Below are positions 28,063 through 41,500 of a stretch of 64,000 nucleotides of DNA, one piece after another; within the stretch, counting starts at the first letter, position 1, and each line of letters begins with the position of its first letter. This DNA comes from Canna indica. Its lineage: Eukaryota > Streptophyta > Magnoliopsida > Zingiberales > Cannaceae. The stretch covers positions 102,449,501 to 102,513,500 of the forward strand of contig CP136890.1 in the NCBI GenBank assembly GCA_034359265.1, given 5' to 3'. A program made the position numbers and the translations under genes. The notes below the pieces were generated by a model. The model did not search any database. It had not been told where the DNA came from and saw only the letters and a list, made by a program, of their open reading frames with translations.

Positions 28063-31000
28063 ATGAGGATGGCATTCCAGAAAGCACTTCAGGGTCACCG
28101 TAACTTGTCTGGACTTCTCTTCTCCAACCGGGCACTTCCTTTCGTCTTTGGACGTCAATGTTTTCACTCTGGTAACCTGATAGCCTTCCTTCTCCTTCAT
28201 TAGCTAAACTTTACCTTTCCCTTCCATTGGTTCTGCCATTTCTGTTGTATTTCTTCTGAGTTATTTTGTTCCAACTTTTTTGACAGTATGTTGAGGAAAT
28301 TTTTGAATTGATTAAAAAAACCCTTACTCGTTGAAGTTAAAAACCAAGTGTTGTTTGAATCTGATAACCTTTACAAAAATACCCTTATAGATTTTTATTG
28401 ACCATTTTGTTAGCAGTTTCATGTAAATAAATTCAATAAGTTAGTGCAATATAACTCATTGGTAGTTTTGTTAAGCATGTGCTTGTGTGTACCAATTTCC
28501 TTCCTTCAAATCTAAGATATACTGAAACAACATGCTTTCATCTTACATCATGCTAAGAGATAGAATGATAAATTCCTAAGTTGTAAGCTGTGGCTTTATG
28601 CTTTTTGACAATTTGATTCTCATGTATGCTCCATATCATTTTTCTGAGATAGCTTTTCAATAAAACAGCTAGTGATTTGCAAAATAAAATCCATATACTA
28701 GCATATCCAATCATGTATGATGCTCAATCTGAAAATTACGTATATAACTAGTTATGGTCATTTTAATCCATATAAGACTCAATAATCAGAATATGATCAT
28801 GCAAGCCCAATCAATAGTCAAGTTGCACTATGGCTTCTAGGAGAACATATCATATGAACAATGTATAAGTTGTTACTCCTTTACTGGTACATTTTAACCT
28901 ATAAGATCCAAATATTAACAAAATTCTTCTTGGTTAACATAAAAAATATTTGCCAAATTGCAATTTACCACTTCTGTTTTTTCAAATAGTGGAGATGAAA
29001 AATCAGCTTTCCTCCAAAGTATTTCTTTTCAGCATTTCAATCTGTATATGTTTATGTTATCCTCAAATTCATACATTCCCATTAATCAACTTCCTAAGTG
29101 TTAATTGTTTACTCTCCTGTAGATTTGTTCCCATATTAGCTATAAAGAATCAAATATAACAAACCTTTATTGAGATCTATTGGTGGGTAAATGCAAACTC
29201 TGATCATTTGTTTTTCTAGATTTTGTTCCATATACATTAATCCCTTAATTGTTTTTTCCATTTCTTCTGCTAGTTGTTATCAATGACAATGACAAAATTT
29301 GTTATGTCTTGATATCCTGATGTTAATGGTTGCTATGAGAATTAAAAGAACATTTTCGGTTCAAGCTATGAGATGCTGCTTGAACTAATTGTGATGGGCA
29401 TTTTTTAGCGGCAATTACTTTAGTTATAACCTATTGCTATACAAGTGTTTTGTTGATGACACTCCAGCTTTCTGGTTTGAACAGATAATGATAATTTTGG
29501 CCAAAACAATGGTAATTCATTTGAGAGCTCAGATGATTTTGAACGCCGTTTGTTTGGTGACTTCGACAGCAATACAAAAACTGATTCATTCTTTCGCAAA
29601 CTTGACCGACTGGAAAAGAACCACGGAAGATCCAATGCCTCCAAATTGAACGATGGCGATCATTCCCGAATTATAGATGGTATTGGTGATACCTTTAGTA
29701 CACTGACAGACGGAATGGATGAGAAGTTGGACAAAGCAGCTCAGACATTTGTGTATAATGAAGAGATATACGAGGACGATTATAAGTACAGACCAGATGT
29801 AACCTTTTATCCTAGGACCACTTACACATTGAGGGTAAGAGGCATTCTAATGGCTAGTTTTTGTCTTGCAAGTACGTTTTGAGTTTAATTTCAATATTCT
29901 AATTGTGATTCTATAAATTACAAATAGGGGTCTATAGAAAACATGAAAAATTGAAAATTGGATACAACTTGACCTGAGGTTTTTCAGGGGTTTAAGATAT
30001 TTATTTCTATCCCAAAAAAATAGCTTGTGTTTCAGATCTTATTTTAAAACCTGAAAATCCCAATCCAATTTCCATTGAAAATGTATGTATATAACATTTT
30101 TTTTTGAAAAAACAAATCCACCTAAATTAGCTTGTTCTGTGCCTATTAGACCTTATCTTATTTTGACCAAAATAAATATGTACATAAAATTTCAACAAAA
30201 AGCTGAAGAGAATGAAAACCTGACCTAGCCCAAATCAACTCAAGAAAACCAAAATCCAACACTGGTCAGGTTAGATTTATTTCCTTCAAATTTAGGTCGG
30301 AATACGTGTCTACGTTTTCTTCCCAACTCAAGTTTTAGGTCGGATATGGTTTTCCAATCCAACCTAATCCAGTTACATCCCTAGCAATTGTTTCATCTTT
30401 AGCTGGAGATCAGCTTATAATAATTATTGAGTACATGGCTTTTTTTTTGGCTGAAACTCCTATATAAACCTATGATATTAAGCATTTCAGTTTCATTTTT
30501 GTATTATCTCTAAAAGTGTCTTAAGGTAATTAATTATCTTCACTTTTGCACTCATTTCTCAGAGCTAATGTATTTCAACCAAAATTTGACTGTTGACTTG
30601 CATGCTTGTCTTGAGGACTTAGCTACCTCTTTAGTTCCTTCCCCAATTTAGTACCTTTGTATGTGCTTAAACTCGTTGATTTCTTCCAAAACTTGGTTGT
30701 TTTTTATTAAAAACAAGGATTTTTGTAGACACTTGACACATCACAAGGAGCATATAAGAGACTTTCCAAAACCCAAATCATGATCAAAGAGTGGAACTAT
30801 CATCCAGAGGACGTTGAATGTGGTTTTTAGCACCACATGTGTATATATATAAAACTAATTATATGGTACTCTTGAATTATCATATATACATAATACTAAC
30901 TATATGGTACTTTTGAATTATAATTTCATTGGTATTGTGCTTTCGTCCTCACATTTCTTCTATGGTTGCATGTAGGATCTTGATCTTACAAAGCCTGGGG

Positions 31001-31579
31001 TCCAAAAGAATGTCAAAAGAAATGAATTTGAGACATCTACCAAAGAGGTTCTCAAGAAAGCTGATTTCAGGGTAAGTTCATAAACATTTTCTAGATTATC
31101 AATGGCATTATGTGGGTTTGACCAGTTCTCATCTGGTTATTCCAGTTCTTGGGTTTTGAAAACACTTGTGTATTGGAAGGCATCTAAACTATATGGGGTT
31201 GTTCTAACATCCATGGCATTCAATGCAGAATGTGAGATTTCTCTCAAACTTTCTAACTGAGGCGGGAATCATCATTAAAAGAAGCCAGGTCAAGATTACA
31301 TCCCCTATCATATATAGAGATTTCAGAATTCATTTTATATGCCGGTTCTTATGATTGCTTTTCATTATCTTTTCTCTGCAGACTCGTATCAGTGCCAAAG
31401 CTCAGAGGAAAATTGCAAGAGAAATTAAAACTGCACGTGCTTTCGGTTTAATGCCGTTCACAACTATGGGAAAGAAGCCCTTCGTCTTTGGTAGGAGCAT
31501 GAAAGATGACGAAGAGGAATACGAATATGAGGACAACACGCGTACTACTGCTGGTGCAGAATTTTATGGGCAAAGTTGA
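28063..31579 (+). CDS. RPS18: Ribosomal protein bS18, mitochondrial, 5 exons
   Basis: Component of the small mitoribosomal subunit. Exons: 28063-28171, 29485-29834, 30976-31071, 31229-31288, 31382-31579, all in phase, giving 270 residues. The start is ATG at 28063, because a TGA lies in frame two codons upstream. The N-terminus (MRMAFQKALQGHRNLSGLLF, then SNRALPFVFGRQCF) is basic and free of acids for 37 residues, as expected for a mitochondrial presequence. A long acidic/polar linker follows, then the S18 core: FRNVRFLSNFLTEAGIIIKR and RISAKAQRKIAREIKTARAF, ending GLMPF, which matches the bacterial S18 pattern of an RNA-binding helix rich in Arg/Lys ending LLPF. An acidic tail with DDEEEYEYED ends the protein. 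It is much longer than the roughly 75-residue bacterial protein, as is usual for the plant mitochondrial form. It converges on the kinesin gene. Confidence 0.9.
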
Positions 31580-32585
31580 CGTCTTATTAAGTGTATGAAA
31601 TTATTTTATCTGACAACCAAGAGGCCACAATAATAAGAGCTTCTTGGAATGTTGAGCTAGATAAGCCCCCCGTTCAAACAAGAATTTGGTTATTTGCATT
31701 ACATGTCTTCAAATATTACATACAACGAATCATGAGAACAATAAAGCAGCAATAATTTGTTTTCCCCTTTAATGCCTACTGCATGGGCTTTCTTATAACT
31801 CACCAATTACCTGTTTCGAATCAGAATTTGTAAGCATTCTCATTTATAGAATGGCGATAAGATAGGATGGGCTAAGCCGCTAAGGAAAAGAACTCTCGTC
31901 TCTAATTCAGTTTTATACAGGTAACTATATGAGTTGTGTTAATTATATACAACCTAATTATTACTGACATAGTCCAGTTTCATACAGGTAAATTTGTGAG
32001 TTATATTAGATTTAGATAAGCTTATTATTATTCACATAGTTGTTGATTCAGTTTTAAGATTTGTGTAAAAGATTTCATCATTCAAGTCATAATAAGATGG
32101 TCATCAAGGTTAGTATTATTATCAATCTTCATTTATATGAAGTGACTGTAAAGAGATCCAGATTGCATTAGTAGAGTATTGTTTTCGAACAGAGTCATCA
32201 TAACGGGTCAAGACTCAAGAGCATTAACCAGGTATCCATGTGATGCAAAAGAGTAGCATCTTGCCATTTAAACCAAATTATAAAGAATTTGTAGGTAGAG
32301 TGACAAAGTTAATTAAATTAAAACTCGGAAATGAAAATACATTTTCTAGCTTTAATCATAAATGTAGCAAATAACTGCTGAAAACACTTAATCCGTGTCA
32401 CGATGGTTTCCATTTCTAAATAATTTAGTAATATGCAATGATGTGTTTACATATATATTACATGATTTCCATTAATGCAAGCGTTTCTGCTTGCCTTCAT
32501 CACTCACAAGCTGGCCATGAGATATATGGTATGTTGCTTGCAACAAACAAAAATTACAAAAATAATTTCTAGCAAAACATTTACA
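31580..32585. other. Intergenic region between convergent genes
   Basis: AT-rich 3' flanks of the bS18m and kinesin genes. A short phrase (agtttcatacaggtaa) near 31975 echoes cagttttatacaggtaa near 31908, a weak local duplication. No gene or RNA was seen. Confidence 0.5.
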
Positions 32586-35500
32586 TTACTGCCATCGTTT
32601 TGACTTCAAGGAAGAAGCTGTCATCTGGCTGTTGATAGCTTTCTTTGTGCCTGGTTATGTAAAGGGAAGCAATATTATAAAAAGATGTAAAAATGGAACA
32701 ATAAACTTAAAAGAGTAGCTAAAGCAAATAAATAATTTCTAGAATTGACCAATACAATGAACACTGAGCTTAGGAAAGTCCAATTAGTTCCACTACTATG
32801 GTTTTCAATAATGAAACTAGAGGTGGCAATGGGCCGAGCCTGGCCCGAACCGGGCATAGCCCGTCTGTGCCCAAGGGGCGGGCTGGGCTCACCCCTTGGG
32901 CACGTAGGCCGTGCTAGGCACGTAGGCCGTGCTAGGCACGGCCCGAAAGCCTGGTCTATAGAGGTGCAGATTTCGTGAAGAAATATAGAAATTTCATATA
33001 CAGAGATGACCAAGGGGTGAGCCCCTGCCGAAAGCTTTACAGGCTATCATGTGTTTATCTTATGTGAGCCTGGTTTAAAGCATTCAAAAAGTTCTACAGA
33101 GGTGCAGATTTCATGAAGAAATATAGAAATTTGAGAGAACTAAGATGTTTGTTTCACAAGATAAATGAGAACAGGATAAAAGGATAAAAAGATTAATTTT
33201 AATCCTCAGTTTGTTTGGTGCATGAAATAGAAGATAGGATTAGATAAAGATAAAATTAATGTTATCCGGATGTACATCAGATTAAAAAAATCAACTCCAA
33301 CCCTCTATCATTTCTTATACTATCCTATATCATATTTGATGAAACAAACAGACCATGCGAGAAGAATGGAGATCCATCTCCAGTTATTCAAAAATCAAAA
33401 GAAAACAAGAATTGGTGACGTACTTGCAGATTTTGATGGTTCTTTCAACTTCGACCTGGTTGATGTCATTTGTCCTGTCTTCGCAAGTATTCTAGAGATT
33501 CTTGACTGAACTCTTGGCCTGCGTTCAGAACAAATAAGCAAAGTCTGAGTAAATAGATTGATAGTAGATACACAAGTAAAATAATACTTCAGCTAATGAC
33601 CTAGGCATAATTGCATTTCAACCACATTTTTTTTGGCGACACAGAAAGGAACATAGGTAAGAACAGCAAATGCAAGAATAATTAAAAGAAATGCATTCAA
33701 TTTAAAACTACATGGTGGAGTATATAGCAAACAAAATGGCAGCAATATTCACATTAGAAATGGAGAAATCAAGTAGAGAGCTCCAAAATTCTAGTGATGC
33801 AGCATATTGTTCAGTAATTAATGATCAAAGAAATTTTGAATTGGCAGATAATGAAAAGGTGCTCTCAATTTAGAAAATGAGCTTACATCTTCCCTGTTGC
33901 CACCTCTGCTGGTATGTTTGATTCAGAGAATACAGCAACAAACTCAGTGGAGCTGCTTACTGATCCATCTGTTTCGGTCCCCACGGAAAGCACACTGTCA
34001 GATACATCGCTTAATCTGTCTTCTAAATCCGCATCTTTGTAACCACTAAGTCCAGCATCAGCCTGCAAGTTCTGACCTTTATCTGCCCCATTAGCTGTGT
34101 AATGGTTTTCACTAAATTGAGGGTGATTCTCAAGATTTGAGGTAGACTTATCAGTAGGTACCGCTACTACCCCACTGGATATTTGACGGCCTAGTCTGAT
34201 GGTTCCACTTAATGATGGGATACCAGGAGAGGAGGAAGAGTGTCGTAACATAGCATATTTCTCATTTATTGTCACAGGAGACTGATTTTTGAGATTAACA
34301 AACATCTGCAGTTGTTCAATTTCTTCATCCTTTCTTGATATTGTATCTCTAAGAAAGGCCACCTGCATAAGTGACCATAATCAAACAAGTGCATGACATG
34401 ATTAACTTTTAATGGATAACTAACAAAAACTCTAAATGGCCACTAAAAATGATGCACTTGAAAGAAAAAAAATGAGGATGAAGTTGTAGTCGAACATAGA
34501 GTGTCTATAAAATAGATGTGTCCCTTTAAGCAAATATCTGCAAACGGAACCCAGAAAGACAAGCTTTACCAAATGTCATTCAAACAATTGCACATAGATA
34601 ATTTATGCATATTCGCCTGATTTTCTTTGATAATCCAAAATTACTCATTAAACTAATATGTGAATATCTCTTTACAGCTCCATTTTAAAACTCGACCAGA
34701 TCGGTTGGCCAGATCTGTTTGACCAACCGAGGAAAAAAGAAACTAAACCCTGAAATATATTATTCAGTTGACTAATGTACAAATACGGCTACTTTGTTTA
34801 GCTTCAATTTAAATCACAACTCTACTAGGCGTTATCCATATTTCAAAGTTCAAACTATTTGAAAAAGTGTATAAGAAAATAAAAGGGAATCTTTTTCAAG
34901 AATGAACAATATATTGAAAGGGAGGGTAAATATTGGGAGGGAGGATTAGGGTGGGGAGGTACCTGTTCCAATAAATCTTTTACATCCCTACCATCTTTGT
35001 TGCTCCGTGCAGCGCCTAACTCAACTCCAGATACTCTTTCGGCAAACTTTAAGGTACTAATTGTCTCTGAATATGATTCATTATCTGGATTTATTTGGAC
35101 AAACATAAGTGTCTTGGCTTGTCCACCTATGATTAGAGTGTACCAACCAATTAGTGATCCAAAAGTAAAAGTGATTACAACGATCTAATAATTCCACTAT
35201 ATGACTGATGTATGTCCAAGCAAATAGAAGATTTTGTACCTAGAGAACTTTGAAGAACTTGAGTTAGTTTACTATTTCTGTATGGCACATGATTACTCTT
35301 TTGTGCTAAAGCAAAGATGACGTCTCCAAGGGCAGACAGAGATTTGTTGATATATTGTGCTTCCTTAAGTCTATCTCCAGTTGCTTCAGAGCGCTCAACT
35401 CTTTCACTACCCGCAAGATCTATCAAATGAAGACAACCCCTTGAAGTAGATCCAGTCTTCAAATCCACACCCCGAACATGGACAGTCAAAATACTGTGGC

Positions 35501-38500
35501 AAAAGAATGATATGAAAAGAAAGTAAGGCAAAACAATTGTGAGATTTAATACGTTAGCCATCAGAAAGAACGAGATAATATGTGATGAAAAAAAGAAAAG
35601 AACCTGTGAGATCTACTACTTCGCTCATTGAGAGCAGTTGAACCTACAGCTCGATTTGTTTGCCCAATATCCATCAATTGCAAAACATGTGAAGTTGATT
35701 TCACTGAATGCATGCTAGCTTCAGGTACAGCAAGTCCATTTGGTTGAGTAGTACTCCAGATTCCTAGTGTTTGACAAGTTAAGGTATATAAAATTGCACA
35801 AATAGGCATCTCATCAGTAAGATATAAAAGTAAAAAATGATATTAATAAGCCAACAATCTTGAGAAAAAAACTTGTGTATCTTTAAGAGAAAATTTTAAA
35901 AGAATGCATAATTTAAGGATATCTCTTTTGGGGGCCATCATCTGAAAGAAGATCGCGTACTTGTTCATTGTATATTTCAACCATTTGAACTCCCACTTCA
36001 TATAAATAACTGCTTCTCCTACTTTTAGAAGTCTCAAAAAGGTCATTTAGAGCTCGATAGTTCACTCCCCAATCTTCCATTGATGTTGAATTAGGTCCAC
36101 TCTTCAAACAAGAAAGATTTCCAAATTTGAAAATAAGTATAATATTGCATTAAAAAATGAAAGTAGTTCAAAATTAATTTAATGAAAGGAACACAAATGT
36201 ACCATCGTGTAGGTCTTTCCAGAACCTGTTTGACCATATGCAAATATGCAAATGTTATACCCATCAAGTACTGATCTTATTAAAGGTTGAACATCCGAAA
36301 ATATTTCAGCTGCAATTATTTTTATGAAGCACAATAAGTTTATAGTAATAAGTAATATGAAAGAAAAATATATAAACTTAATATTATCATTAAATTAACA
36401 AATCTTAAATCATGTAAAACCAAGCAATTGTTAGAGTCCTGAACAAATGTTTAATATAATAAACTGTAATTAATAAAACAAGAACCTTGAGAAGCAGTTG
36501 GGCCAAAGACTTTGTTGAACTTGAACATTCGATGTCCATCTTTTCCTTGCTTATAAGGATTTGCAATAAGGAGCTCACCATTTTCACTGAAATAATCTAT
36601 TGCTGACGCCTTTTCATTTTGACCAACAAGGAATGGTCTTATGCGGCAATATACTCTAATATTTCCTACAAGTATGCAAAACGAAACTGATTTAGAAATA
36701 ACAAGATATTATTAATAAATTATATAATTAGTTTTACTATCGCTAAAGAAGTACCTTTCAGATCTTGTACTTCATTATATAATCTCTGATTTTCTGCAAG
36801 TACTTTATGATAATTATCAGCAGCATCTGCTAATACTTTTAGCTTCAGTCCTGCAAGACAAGTATTCAAATAAAGTGTCAAAAGATAAAAAGCTATACAT
36901 ACCATGGTTTAAAAAACCGCCCAAAACGGTATATACCGGTTTTTGGGGATTCCGGTATTCGATATACCCGGTATTTGAAAATACCGGGTATATCATGTAT
37001 ACCGGGCGGTATATGTATTATACCACCCGGTATTACACGATATCGGGTTTTTTTTTGAGTTAGATATAATTCTAATAATACATAATTGATGAATAAATGC
37101 TTAAAATCAATATTCAAATGTCAAAAACATGAATACAATGTTTAAAAGCCATTTGGTACTCTATTAGGATTTTTCACAGATATAAGAGAATTACATTAGA
37201 ATTAATATAGAGCGACACATGCCCACAACCCAAAGGGTCTAAAAAATTTCCGGGGGCTCCGCCCCCACACCCCTGGGGACATCAACTAAGATGATGAATA
37301 ACATGTGTTGGTACGTCTTATTGTTGCGTACCAACACATGATATTAATTCTAATGTAATTCTCTTGTATCTATGAAAAATTCTAATAGAGTACCAAATGG
37401 CTTTTAAACATTGTATTCATGTATTTGACATTTGAATATTGATATTAAGCATTTATTCATCAATTATGTATTATTAGAGTTATATCTAACTCTAAAAATT
37501 TTAAAAAAAAACGACATGCTATTTTCCGTACCGGACCGTACCGTGTGTCGGTACGGTACGATACGGTACCGGTTTCGGCCGGTGACCGAAATCGGTACCG
37601 GTACCGAGATTTTAAACCATGATACATACAGATATTGATATCCACATCTTGAGTACCTAAACTTGTCATTTCATCGCGACATCTCATTTGGGAAAGTACG
37701 ACTTCTTGTTTGATGGAGCTAGATGATTTCCTTAAGTCCTGAATTATTGAAAAATTTCAATTTAATTTGGAAAAGAAGAAATTGTGGGGAATAAAAAAGA
37801 GAAGACTAACCAAACCTGCATTGACTGTAGTTGAGAATGTATAAAATTCCTGAATTTATTTTCCTTAATTTCCCAGTTTTTGAATTTAGATTTTGATGTT
37901 TCCTCCAGGTCTTTGATTTTTCTCTTTGAATCCTCTAAAAGAAAATCAACCTCCTTTGTCTTCTCAACTAAGCGTGCTCTATTTTCCTTTGCTTGGTTTT
38001 CCAATTCTTGGCAATGGTTTTCATACATTTGCTGCCTCATCTCTAGCTCCTGTTTAAGTTCTGCAATTACATTTTCCATATCTTGTTTCTCCTTCGTCAA
38101 CCTATCTACGTTTCTATCAGCAATGTTTTCTTTTTCTTCCATCTTGAGTTTCTCTGCCTAGAAAAAGATACACCAATATTAAAAATGAAAGTATTGGTAA
38201 AAAAACCAGTAAAGAAAAAATATTTCAAATAATGTTTGTTAACATTGTATTTTAAACTGCAAATACGACAACATTGTTGACGGGAAAACTAAGTTATCTA
38301 TGACAATTAGGCGACTATACATATTGTTTCCATTAAAGTCTCACATTGCTTAAAGATATGGTCAAAATAGCCTTTAAAATAAATTGGGCAATCCTTCCCC
38401 CTTAAGCTAGCTTTTGGGTGTAGTTAGACATATTAATTTCTTAACATGGTATCATAGCCTATCCACACATATCGAGTCATGCAAACTCCACGCTGCAGAT

Positions 38501-41500
38501 GTCAAATCCTGGGCGTGAGGGGGTGTGTTAAAGTCTCAAGATATGGACAAGATAGTCTTTAAAATAATTTGGGCAGTCCTCCCTCCTTGAGCTAGCTTTT
38601 GGGGTGGAGTTAGGCCCACTAATTTCTTAGAGGTTTCCAATAAAGTTTTTCATGAGGAGAAAACACATAGTTTGATTGTCACTTCATTATGGAGAGAAAG
38701 TTCAATCCAAGTAAATAATTATGGCATTTGTGAGTTCTGGTGGTGAGTTGGCTGATATGCTAACTAAGCCTTTAAAAGATCCTAAAATGATCTACATTTA
38801 TAACAAGTTGAACTTACACGATAATTTTGCTCCAACTTGAGTGTTAAGGGACTAAATTGTAAAACATTGTTTCATATATATATATATATATATAGGTAGA
38901 GGGGGAGCTACCAAGATTGATTTTTCCTCTTTCCCCATATTTTCATAGTTTCTATGCCATGAAACAAGAAATATTGCTATGAAAAGTAATCTTCATTGCG
39001 CTAACAAAGGTATAAGAAATGATATTATACCAAGTAGATTAAAAATGCAAGAACAAAAAGAAGTTTGTATTCTCCAAGTAGCATAAGTTAAGGGCCAAGT
39101 CAAATATACACATGACAGTTTCTTATACAATATCCATATGACCGAAGCAACCGTAGAAAATCATACCTTCATCAACAAAAGCTGTTGCATGACTATCTGC
39201 ACAATAAGATTAAAGCAAATGTCAAAACAGCATAGTTCTTGCAAAAAATAGTGACAGGGTTCGAACTAATCAGTGAATACCTTGTTTTCTTCATGTGTTC
39301 CTTTTGCTAGTTCTTCAAACACCCTTATTCTTGATAAGTACTTCCCTTCACGAGCTTTAATGAGACTATTTTGCTACACATAAGCAGATATTAGAGGACC
39401 ATAAAATAGATTTCACTGTATCATTTTTTTATCTTACATTTCTTATATGCTCGGCTTGAGTTAAGATGCGGCGTTCAATCTCTTGCACAACTCTTCTCAA
39501 TAAGCATGCTACACGCTAATGATAGCACAAAAGAAGAAAAAAACAATCATTACATTAGTAAAGTAAAATAGACACCAGAATGAGAGGACACAAGAGCATA
39601 AATGTTCAGAATCCCACTATTACAGAGTAAAACAATTATTTGCTATCCTAACATACATGAGGTATCTCCCCATTCCTCCTCCCAATACTTTCATCAAGAA
39701 TCCCATTTGTAATGTTCAGAAGTGCTTGAGTTGGTGCGTTCTGCAAGAAGGAATTACATAAAGATTCAAGCGCATAAAACGATGATGTGTTAGGACAGAA
39801 CATGTTAACCTATGGGAACTTACATCTAAACAGTTTGATTTTAATACTTCCGAAATTTTGGTGGCTGAAAGATCAGAAAAATGCCCTTGTCTCAACTGGA
39901 AAACTTCGTGAAAATTATGTCCAACATTATTTAGTAGTGCAGCTGTTGGCTCTACAGAATTATTGGAGACAGTAATTAATATTGACATCACAAAATTAGG
40001 CAACAAAGTTGTCCTAAAAGGCTAAAACAATGAAAGATAAACGAGTATCAGATCATTATACTGATAAAAAAACATTCAGATATGATGTTATTCTATGACT
40101 TCATTTAGTCTTTGGCATATCAAGAGACCAAAATGTAGAACAGATAAACTTGCTAGTTGCCGATAAAGAAAATAAATATTAATGTCAATGCAAGGCACCA
40201 ACTATTTAAGGTTCCAGCATGGAGGTTAGAGCAAAAGCAATAAACTCACAGTTTGCAATAAGTGAAAAACCATGAACTATCTACATCTCACCCAACAAAT
40301 TCAAATTTGAAATTGAAATGCAATCTCATGCATTTCAGTTAATAAGGTTGATACTTGATAGTTCTTAGAGAGTCCAAAGAAAATTACAAACTTCTACTTT
40401 GGAGAAATGTGAAAAGCCGTGAATTATCATCATTTAATCTCAAGTGCAAATTTGAACTGACATCTAATGTGCTTCAGTTAACTAGGATGGAAGTTCCTAA
40501 ATAAAAATATACAATAGCTCTTCAATATCCAATGTGTATTCCACATAAGCTTTACCAACGCAGTGTTATTGGATATGTTAGCATTTGTAAGCTCAATCTG
40601 CTTTATAATGTTGTACAAGGAACTGTTGTTACAAAGTCTCACAAGTGAACTAAATTTGCCCTAGCAAAATATTGAATAGTTTTGTAAAGAGAAGTTCAAT
40701 TTCATGGAAAACTCTCAATATCTCATGATAGTAGTCAGGACTCAGGACATGTACCAAATGAGAAGCAATAATAACAGTTTAAGAAGACAAACATGCACAT
40801 AAATATGAATTGGATGAATATCAATGGACATCATTAGCTGCAAACATAGTACGTCACTCATGTAAGATGAGTTGCTTCCACAGCAACTATAAACCTTTCT
40901 CTACCAAAATATTATATTTCCTCATCATTATAGAAATTCAAACATCGAATTTGCATACGATCAGGCAACTTGCAACCAAGCCAGACATACTCCTCGTAAG
41001 ACATATCAAATGCATTACTGAAATTCTTACATACATATAAGGTCTTCTCTTGAAATGATGGCCTAAGCTATATATAACGTCCTTAGGCTATCAAGTTATA
41101 TCCACCAAAATGCTTATATTCATAAGCAGCCTTCCTTGCTCAAACAATCAAACACTATCTGTGGCTCACATGAGAGGATCACACACATCATGTAGCCCAG
41201 GAACCGATGGTACCTTCCATGGCCTTTAAACAAATAAGGACAAGAATTAGAAAATTTCAAATAAGTATATAAAAGTATTCACCTTCTGGAAGCTTCCACC
41301 TCTTTCTTAGTTGGATGTCCAATTTGTCCAAGACAGCTGAGTCATCTTCCATGATTCCTGAGTTCAAGTGATCCCTAATGCCCAGAAGGCACTCCACAAC
41401 TGGAGACATTGATCCCTGGAAAAGTAGAAGCGTGCACAGCAGGAACAAGTGATTGAAAGAAGATTATGATTTCTTACACATAACCTGATATGCAGAAAAT

